A stretch of 64,000 bases of DNA. Source: CAZEHS01 sp964424355 (GTDB lineage Bacteria > Bacillota > Clostridia > Peptostreptococcales > Acidaminobacteraceae). Positions 59,890 to 64,000 of the stretch are shown in pieces; within the stretch, counting starts at the first letter, position 1, and each line of letters begins with the position of its first letter. A program made the translations under genes and the position numbers. A model generated the notes under the pieces. That model saw only the letters and a list, made by a program, of their open reading frames with translations, did not search any database and was not told where the DNA came from. The stretch is from NCBI GenBank assembly GCA_964424355.1, contig CAYRIO010000004.1, positions 124,001 to 188,000 of the forward strand, written 5' to 3'.

Positions 59890-60120
59890 ATGGAAAGCAC
59901 ATGCATCAATGCACAAGATAATATCCTTCTTGCAAACGCGCGCAAGGTCACTGCGGAAAGCGCTGCCCTACTGACGATTGTCCGCAGCGGCGGAATGGAC
60001 AGCGGTTGTCGACACTTAACCTGTAACTGTGATGTCTGCACATGCCACTATATGAAGGCGTGTGCAAGGTACCAGGAAAACATCCTGTGCCATCGGAGGG
60101 CAACACGCCCAAAGCTTTGA
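59890..60120 (+). CDS. Small Cys-rich peptide after feo1 HD-GYP gene
   Basis: A 76-residue peptide with eight Cys, mainly in CRHLTCNCDVCTCHYMKAC near residue 40-58. The C-x4-C-x-C-x2-C-x-C spacing looks like a metal-binding cluster. The N-terminal half (ILLANARKVTAESAALLTIV) is helical. GGAG seven bases before the ATG supports it. I do not recognise a family. Position in a Fur-boxed operon suggests an iron or metal role, but this is inference. A perfect 21-bp terminator follows. Confidence 0.55.
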   Translation: MESTCINAQDNILLANARKVTAESAALLTIVRSGGMDSGCRHLTCNCDVCTCHYMKACARYQENILCHRRATRPKL

Positions 60121-60154
60121 CCCACTGGAGGATCACACGCTCCTGAATGCTTAG

Positions 60155-60202
60155 AACAGGCTGTCATCCGCAGTGATTTCACACTGCGGATGACAGCCTG
60201 TT
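60155..60202 (+). terminator. Strong terminator of the feo1 operon
   Basis: A perfect 21-bp stem (60155-60175 with 60182-60202), loop ATTTCA, and T7 at 60201-60207. It is the strongest terminator in the window. Confidence 0.96.
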
Positions 60203-60325
60203 TTTTTGTCTTTTATCGGCGGATATCGCCGTTCTTTAGGCAGTCCCCCGATATAGAACATCAGAATACGACCAATCCCGTTCTCAAGCGATGCCACCTA
60301 CGCAGCCATATCGTTGTTCGCCCCA

Positions 60326-60359
60326 CAGAAAAACACACCTGGGCAAGGTGTGTTTTCTG
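60326..60359 (-). terminator. Terminator of the feo2 operon
   Basis: A 14-bp stem with one bulged A (60326-60340 with 60346-60359); reading leftward it includes a run of five T. It lies 60 bases past the small FeoB-associated gene. Confidence 0.75.
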
Positions 60360-60418
60360 GGTTATGGGTTCTATTCAAAAGGTGGAGGCCTCAGTCTAGA
60401 TAGGTCTATCGTTGACTA

Positions 60419-60571
60419 TCACTTGCTAAGGCGCTGTACATGACACCTGCTTTTATCCGAGCAGGTGCTCCCGCAGCTGCACTGTTTGTCTTTCAGGTCT
60501 TTTCGGGTTCTGTTGAAGGCCCACAGAAGGATTCCTCCAAAAGCAATTCCGACGATGATGGTTCCTAGCAT
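60419..60571 (-). CDS. FeoB-associated Cys-rich membrane peptide
   Basis: A 50-residue peptide. One hydrophobic helix (residues 3-19, LGTIIVGIAFGGILLWAF) is followed by a basic stretch and the Cys cluster CSCGSTC...RC (Cys at 31, 33, 37 and 43). This matches the small FeoB-associated membrane proteins (PF12669 type) that follow feoB in many Gram-positive anaerobes. Its ATG lies inside the last codons of feoB (overlap seven bases), so translation is coupled. It is easy to miss because of its size, and a longer overlapping frame at 60453-60635 is spurious. Its role may be to bind or pass on iron at the membrane. Confidence 0.85.
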   Translation of the reverse strand: MLGTIIVGIAFGGILLWAFNRTRKDLKDKQCSCGSTCSDKSRCHVQRLSK

Positions 60572-62526
60572 TCCAGACACACCTCACTCTCTCTGAGCTG
60601 AGTGGCCCGCCGGATCGCATAGGCAAGGTAGGCAATCACAAGAACAGCCACGACAATAGCAGACTGCCAGCCGACAGCTGGTGTATGATACACAATCAAG
60701 GAACCCAACTGTGTAATCAGCATCGCCAAAACATATCCGACCCCGAACTGGAAGGCCAGACCCCGCCGCAGCCATTTCTGAGACCCCATTTCGGAGTTCA
60801 TCGCACCGATAGCGGCAAAACAAGGGGGCGTAAACAGATTGAATGCCAGAAAGGCATAAGCTGTGACCGGATTAAAGAATGCCGTCAGCGGTCCGCCTGG
60901 AACATGCAGGGCTTCCTCGGTCGTTACCGCCAGGATAACCGCCAATGTAGCCACAACATTCTCTTTTGCAATGAATCCGGTAAGTGTGGATGCCGCCATC
61001 TGCCACCCCACCAATCCCAGTGGAATGAGTATCGGCGCAATAACGGAGCCCAGGGAAGCCAGAATACTGGCGCTTTGGGTTTCAACAGGCTGCAAATTCC
61101 AGCCATAAGCCTGAGCAAACCAGATGAAGGTATTGCACACCAGAATGATGGTGCTTGCCTTGTAGACAAAAGCTTTCGCCTTGTCTATCATCTGCAGGAA
61201 CGCATGCTTCAGACTGGGGAACTTGTATTCAGGCAGCTCCATGATAAAGTTGGAGGTGTTGTCCCAGACATAGATTCGTTTCAGCAGCAGTCCGCCGATT
61301 ACGATCATCGCGACAGCCAATATGTACATACTGGGCCCAACCCAGGTCTGTCCCGGAAAAAATGCCGCCGCAAAGAGACCGATGATTGGCAGTTTCGCCC
61401 CGCAGGGCACGAAGGGGGTCAAAATCGTTGTCATGCGCTTTTCGTTGATATCCTCAATGGTCCGCGTCGCCATGATGCCGGGAATCGCACAGCCAGAGCC
61501 CACAATCATTGGAATGATGGATTTTCCCGACAGGCCGATTCTTTTAAAATAACGATCCATCACAATGGCAACCCGCGCCATATAACCACTGTCTTCAAGC
61601 AGAGATAGGAAGAAGAACAAGACCATGATCAAGGGGAGGAATCCGATCACTGCACCGACACCGCCGATAGCGCCGTCCACAATCAAGGCCTGGAGCAGCG
61701 GATGCACCTGCATGCTCTCAAGGAAACCGTTGGCGGCAGTCGGGATGATCTCTCCAAAAACAACATCATTGAAGTATCCGGAAAGATATCCCCCCAGACC
61801 ATCAATGGACAAGGCAAACACGCCCCACATCACAAAGAAAAAAATCGGCAGGCCGAGCCATTTATGTGCCACAACCCTGTCAATCCGATCAGAAAGGGAT
61901 ACCTGAGTGGCATCTGTCCCCTTATGCTGGCAACGGGAAATCACCGTATCCACAAACCGCTGCCTCGCAACATCGGATCGATCGGCATCCATACCTTCCA
62001 ACACAGGCGGTTCCTGGATAACACCACTGTTTCCAGTGCTTATGGCTACAGAAATCAGTTCACGCAATCCCTTTTCGGCGGTTGCTTCTGTTGGAACCAC
62101 CCTGCAGTTCAGCATGTTGCTGAGAAGTTCAAGATCAATCACATCTCCGCGTTTCTCCGCAATGTCACGCTTATTGAGGGCAATAACCACAGGAATCCCC
62201 AATTCCAGTAATTGCGTGGTAAAGAAGAGGCTTCTGCTGATATTGGCGCCATCGACAATATTGATGATGACATCCGGGGATTCGCTCATGACGAATTCCC
62301 GGGTGATTTCTTCTTCGCCAGTAAAGGGAGCGATGGAATAGGCCCCGGGCAGATCCACAATTCTGACGACTGAGTCCTTCACCGTTTCAAAGTGCTTCTT
62401 CAGATCTGCTTCCTTTTTTTCTACGGTGACTCCGGGCCAATTCCCAATGAACTCATTCTTGCCAGTGATGGCATTATAAAGAGTTGTCTTGCCGGAGTTC
62501 GGGTTTCCTGCCAGTGCGATTCTCAT
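60565..62526 (-). CDS. feoB: FeoB, ferrous iron transporter (feo2)
   Basis: A 653-residue transporter with GNPNSGKTTLYN (G1, residues 6-17), DLPGAYSI (G3, near 59) and NKRD (G4, near 118). The membrane domain carries FFFLSLLEDSGYMARVAIV near 300 and VPCGAKLPIIG near 366, with the pore Cys. It is a distinct sequence from feo1 FeoB. It ends in SEVCLEC, then the Cys-rich peptide gene overlaps the stop. A separate Fur box sits just upstream, so it can be made without FeoA. Confidence 0.97.
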   Translation of the reverse strand: MRIALAGNPNSGKTTLYNAITGKNEFIGNWPGVTVEKKEADLKKHFETVKDSVVRIVDLPGAYSIAPFTGEEEITREFVMSESPDVIINIVDGANISRSLFFTTQLLELGIPVVIALNKRDIAEKRGDVIDLELLSNMLNCRVVPTEATAEKGLRELISVAISTGNSGVIQEPPVLEGMDADRSDVARQRFVDTVISRCQHKGTDATQVSLSDRIDRVVAHKWLGLPIFFFVMWGVFALSIDGLGGYLSGYFNDVVFGEIIPTAANGFLESMQVHPLLQALIVDGAIGGVGAVIGFLPLIMVLFFFLSLLEDSGYMARVAIVMDRYFKRIGLSGKSIIPMIVGSGCAIPGIMATRTIEDINEKRMTTILTPFVPCGAKLPIIGLFAAAFFPGQTWVGPSMYILAVAMIVIGGLLLKRIYVWDNTSNFIMELPEYKFPSLKHAFLQMIDKAKAFVYKASTIILVCNTFIWFAQAYGWNLQPVETQSASILASLGSVIAPILIPLGLVGWQMAASTLTGFIAKENVVATLAVILAVTTEEALHVPGGPLTAFFNPVTAYAFLAFNLFTPPCFAAIGAMNSEMGSQKWLRRGLAFQFGVGYVLAMLITQLGSLIVYHTPAVGWQSAIVVAVLVIAYLAYAIRRATQLRESEVCLEC

Positions 62527-62564
62527 GATTTCCTCCTGAATAGGTAGTTTATGACGACAAGCGT

Positions 62565-62583
62565 TATAATGAATATCATTATC
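62565..62583 (-). promoter_or_regulatory. Fur box directly upstream of feoB2
   Basis: Reading leftward, GATAATGATATTCATTATA follows the three-hexamer form of the Fur consensus GATAATGATAATCATTATC with two changes. It lies between feoA2 and feoB2, 39 bases before the feoB2 start, and includes a likely -10 TATAAC (leftward). Confidence 0.85.
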
Positions 62584-62651
62584 AATTAAAGGGCTTAAAA
62601 AATGCTATGCGCCTTAGGGCAACGATAGCAAGGATACGTCCGGACATCTAT

Positions 62652-62873
62652 TCAGATCTCAAGCACGATGGTTTTAGCCATGCGTTCATCAAGTGCATAT
62701 CTGCTGTCTTTGATATTCACAACGTACATCCCTGCCAGTGTAGACACCAGTGTGATTTTTTCTCCTTCAAAGCATCCCAGCGAAAAAAGAAACTTCTTGC
62801 TTTTTTCCTGCCCTTCCACGGTTTTGATTGTGAATGTTTTCCCCGTACTTGCCTTCGTCAGCATCAAATTCAT
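62652..62873 (-). CDS. feoA: FeoA, ferrous iron transport protein A (feo2)
   Basis: A 73-residue FeoA-like SH3 protein. LMLTKASTGKTFTIKTVEG at the start, LFSLGCFEGEKITLVSTLAGMYVVNIKDSRYALDERMA from about 31 on fit FeoA. The ATG at 62873 has AAGGA nine bases upstream; the frame is open to 62927 but would start in the Fur box. It precedes feoB2 by 126 bases that contain a further Fur box, so feoA2 and feoB2 may have separate starts. Confidence 0.88.
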   Translation of the reverse strand: MNLMLTKASTGKTFTIKTVEGQEKSKKFLFSLGCFEGEKITLVSTLAGMYVVNIKDSRYALDERMAKTIVLEI

Positions 62874-62905
62874 CACCTTATCCTTTTTTCCCTCGCCACA
62901 TCTAC

Positions 62906-62940
62906 TGATAAAGATTATCATCCTCAAGTAATTCTGTCAA
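62906..62940 (-). promoter_or_regulatory. Promoter and Fur box of feo2
   Basis: On the minus strand TTGACA (62935-62940) and TAATCT (62912-62917) are 17 bases apart. The Fur box TGATAATCTTTATCA (62906-62920, 7-1-7) overlaps the -10, a standard repression layout. Confidence 0.85.
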
Positions 62941-63003
62941 CAATTTATCAGCATGTGCGCCTTTTGAGGAGTCCTTTGCGTTCTATCCAATTTTGCCGAT
63001 AAT

Positions 63004-63033
63004 AAAAACCGGTTCAGATTGCCAAACCGGTTT
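63004..63033 (-). terminator. Terminator after the GNAT acetyltransferase gene
   Basis: A 10-bp stem (63004-63013 with 63024-63033) with A-run on the left, giving a T-run leftward. It lies 22 bases past the stop at 63055. Confidence 0.8.
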
Positions 63034-63054
63034 TCCAGGGACTGTCCTATCGTT

Positions 63055-63549
63055 TTAACTCAGGCATTTGTCGTAACAGTAGAAGGGCTGCGCCTTCCCT
63101 CTGAATGACATGGTTCCGATCCGCTGATACCCGTTCTTTGCCAGCAGCCGATTCATTTTCTCATTCTGGGAAAACGTGTCGGTCTTCAGATAAACGAATC
63201 CTTGCTCTTTTGCCAGGGTTTCAGCAAACGCCAGCAGCCTTCCAGCGATCCCCTGCATCCGGCTCTCCGATGCAACCGCCATGCGGTGCAGCACCAGAGC
63301 TTTTGCGGTGGAAGACCAGGGCAGCCCGGAATACTCGGCAGGTTCGATGTCGTTGATGCAGATCAGCCCGTTGATCTGCCCGTCGGTTTCTTCTACGAAC
63401 AGCTCCCCACGCTCAATATCCCCTGCAAAATTCTCTGCCTGAGGATACTCCGCGTCCCATTGGTCATTGCCCTCCGCATTCATGCCCGCAACAGTAACGG
63501 AAACGATCTCCATGATCCGGTTCAAATCTTTCAATTCGGCTTTTCGCAT
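63055..63549 (-). CDS. GNAT family N-acetyltransferase, MarR-linked
   Basis: A 164-residue acetyltransferase. RKAELKDLNRIMEIV begins the fold, LHRMAVASESRMQGIAGRLLAFAETLA near 88 is motif A (RMQGIA), and the C-terminus has LKTDTFSQNEKMNRLLAKNGY near 124. The substrate is unknown. I start at 63549; the ATG at 63558, overlapping the MarR stop, has an RBS that is too close. It shares its transcript with the MarR gene (8 to 0 bases apart). Confidence 0.87.
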   Translation of the reverse strand: MRKAELKDLNRIMEIVSVTVAGMNAEGNDQWDAEYPQAENFAGDIERGELFVEETDGQINGLICINDIEPAEYSGLPWSSTAKALVLHRMAVASESRMQGIAGRLLAFAETLAKEQGFVYLKTDTFSQNEKMNRLLAKNGYQRIGTMSFRGKAQPFYCYDKCLS

Positions 63550-63557
63550 GCTGCTCA

Positions 63558-64000
63558 TCACTCCTTATAGTTCTTCAGTTCACGCCAATCGGTTTCTATG
63601 TTTTTTCGCATTTTAGACACCAACCGGCATACTTGCGCCTGTTCTTCCTGCGTAAGATTCTGGAAGCAGATCCCGATGGTTTTGTTTTCTTCTTCGATGA
63701 TCGCATCGTAAATCCCCAGGGCTCTTTCCGTGGGAAACAACTGGCTTTTCCGTTTGTCCTCCGCGTCTCCTTCCCGACTGACGTAGCCTTCCGTAATCAG
63801 CTTCTGCACAGCCTTTGTGGTTGTGGTTTTGTCCACCTTTAGCAGGATGGAAAGGTCCATAAAGCCGATGCCCGGATTCTCGCAAATACGGGTTAAAAAA
63901 ATGAACTGTCCCTTTTGCAGGGTGTACTGTCGGTACTCCTGATCGCAAATGGCGTGAATCGTTCTCGATAACCCGCCGATTTCCCGTAAAACGACACTCT
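63558..64000 (-). CDS. MarR family transcriptional regulator, partial (N-terminus beyond window edge)
   Basis: The frame is open from the stop at 63558 to the right edge (about 147 codons). The visible part has the winged helix: LQKGQFIFLTRICENPGIGFMDLSILLKVDKTTTTKAVQKLITEGYVSREGDAEDKRKS, with the recognition helix DKTTTTKAVQKL and wing SREGDAEDKRKS, and a helical C-terminus. It represses or activates genes on binding small ligands; the acetyltransferase just downstream is a likely target of the same operon. The start lies outside the window. Confidence 0.9.
   Translation of the reverse strand, partial: SVVLREIGGLSRTIHAICDQEYRQYTLQKGQFIFLTRICENPGIGFMDLSILLKVDKTTTTKAVQKLITEGYVSREGDAEDKRKSQLFPTERALGIYDAIIEEENKTIGICFQNLTQEEQAQVCRLVSKMRKNIETDWRELKNYKE

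Larger units (their letters stand above)
60121..60418. other. Intergenic region between the two convergent feo operons
   Basis: Nearly 300 bases without a credible gene. Two terminators occupy 60155-60202 and 60326-60359; the rest shows only a small CGGCGATATC-type hairpin. Confidence 0.6.

Noticed and set aside
60453..60635. 60-residue frame covering the FeoB-associated peptide
   Set aside because: Different frame, no Cys motif or membrane helix; the 50-residue frame at 60419-60571 gives the known peptide family.
60685..61608. 307-residue frame antisense to feoB2
   Set aside because: feoB2 is certain; no family signal on the other strand.
1..64000. CRISPR arrays, insertion sequences, phage genes, tRNA or rRNA genes
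   Set aside because: No regular repeat-spacer pattern, transposase or integrase motif, or recognisable tRNA or rRNA sequence was seen on reading.

Overview
The window reads as ordinary chromosomal DNA of an anaerobic, Gram-positive-type bacterium, most likely a clostridial member of the Bacillota with middling G+C. The signs are oxygen-sensitive enzymes (class III ribonucleotide reductase with its radical-SAM activase, a two-subunit 2-oxoacid:ferredoxin oxidoreductase, rubrerythrin, an aldo/keto reductase with two iron-sulfur clusters), strong Shine-Dalgarno sites, many intrinsic terminators, PdxST-type vitamin B6 synthesis, carboxynorspermidine-type polyamine synthesis and a homologue of glycine reductase protein A. 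I cannot name a genus. No rRNA, tRNA, CRISPR array, insertion sequence or phage gene is visible; the gene order is that of a core-genome region with short operons on both strands.

Layout, left part. 1-3174 (minus): AI-2E-type permease, an unknown protein and a divergent DEAD-box-like helicase cut by the window edge. 3288-4817 (minus): a membrane 4Fe-4S protein and an FMN-binding protein, together a likely extracytoplasmic electron-transfer module. 4913-10106 (minus): aldo/keto reductase, MalY-type PLP enzyme, DUF2007 protein, RecQ and a conserved unknown. 10280-11389 (plus): an HD-GYP-like protein that has lost its HD pair. 11453-13798 (minus): the two carboxynorspermidine enzymes. 14011-16847 (plus): nrdDG behind a probable pair of NrdR boxes. 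16934-27370 (mostly minus): PAS histidine kinase, DJ-1/PfpI protein, DUF190 plus two CrcB fluoride-channel subunits, hemerythrin-like protein, DMT exporter, PucR-type regulator, pdxST, PAS-GGDEF protein.

Layout, middle. 27591-28037 is a GrdA paralogue whose selenocysteine redox loop is deleted. Then come a LacI regulator, acetyltransferase, YARHG lipoprotein, DMT transporter with Lrp/AsnC regulator, MscL, an unknown, a degenerate GGDEF protein that keeps its c-di-GMP binding site, a HerA-like ATPase (DUF853), a lipoprotein, an iron-type alcohol dehydrogenase overlapping a histidine kinase, flavin reductase-like protein, Ca2+/H+ exchanger, acetyltransferase, isochorismatase-like hydrolase, asparaginase, and a large SBP-PAS-GGDEF-HD-GYP receptor.

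Layout, right part. A cupin-like protein, rubrerythrin, DUF523/DUF1722 protein, 2-oxoacid:ferredoxin oxidoreductase, methyltransferase, two small unknowns, a secreted nuclease and a PocR-type sensor kinase lead to two Fur-boxed ferrous-iron operons. Operon 1 (55413-60120, plus) carries DUF2325, flavodoxin, DUF3793, FeoA, FeoB, an HD-GYP protein and a Cys-rich peptide. Operon 2 (60419-62873, minus) carries FeoA, FeoB and a 50-residue FeoB-associated Cys-rich membrane peptide that is easily missed. The window ends with an acetyltransferase and a MarR regulator cut by the edge.

Two themes recur: c-di-GMP signalling (five GGDEF or HD-GYP proteins, two of them with degenerate active sites) and iron/redox metabolism (two feo operons, flavin and Fe-S proteins). 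The most unusual objects are the GrdA paralogue without its catalytic loop and the feo1 leader, where an intrinsic terminator sits between two Fur boxes.
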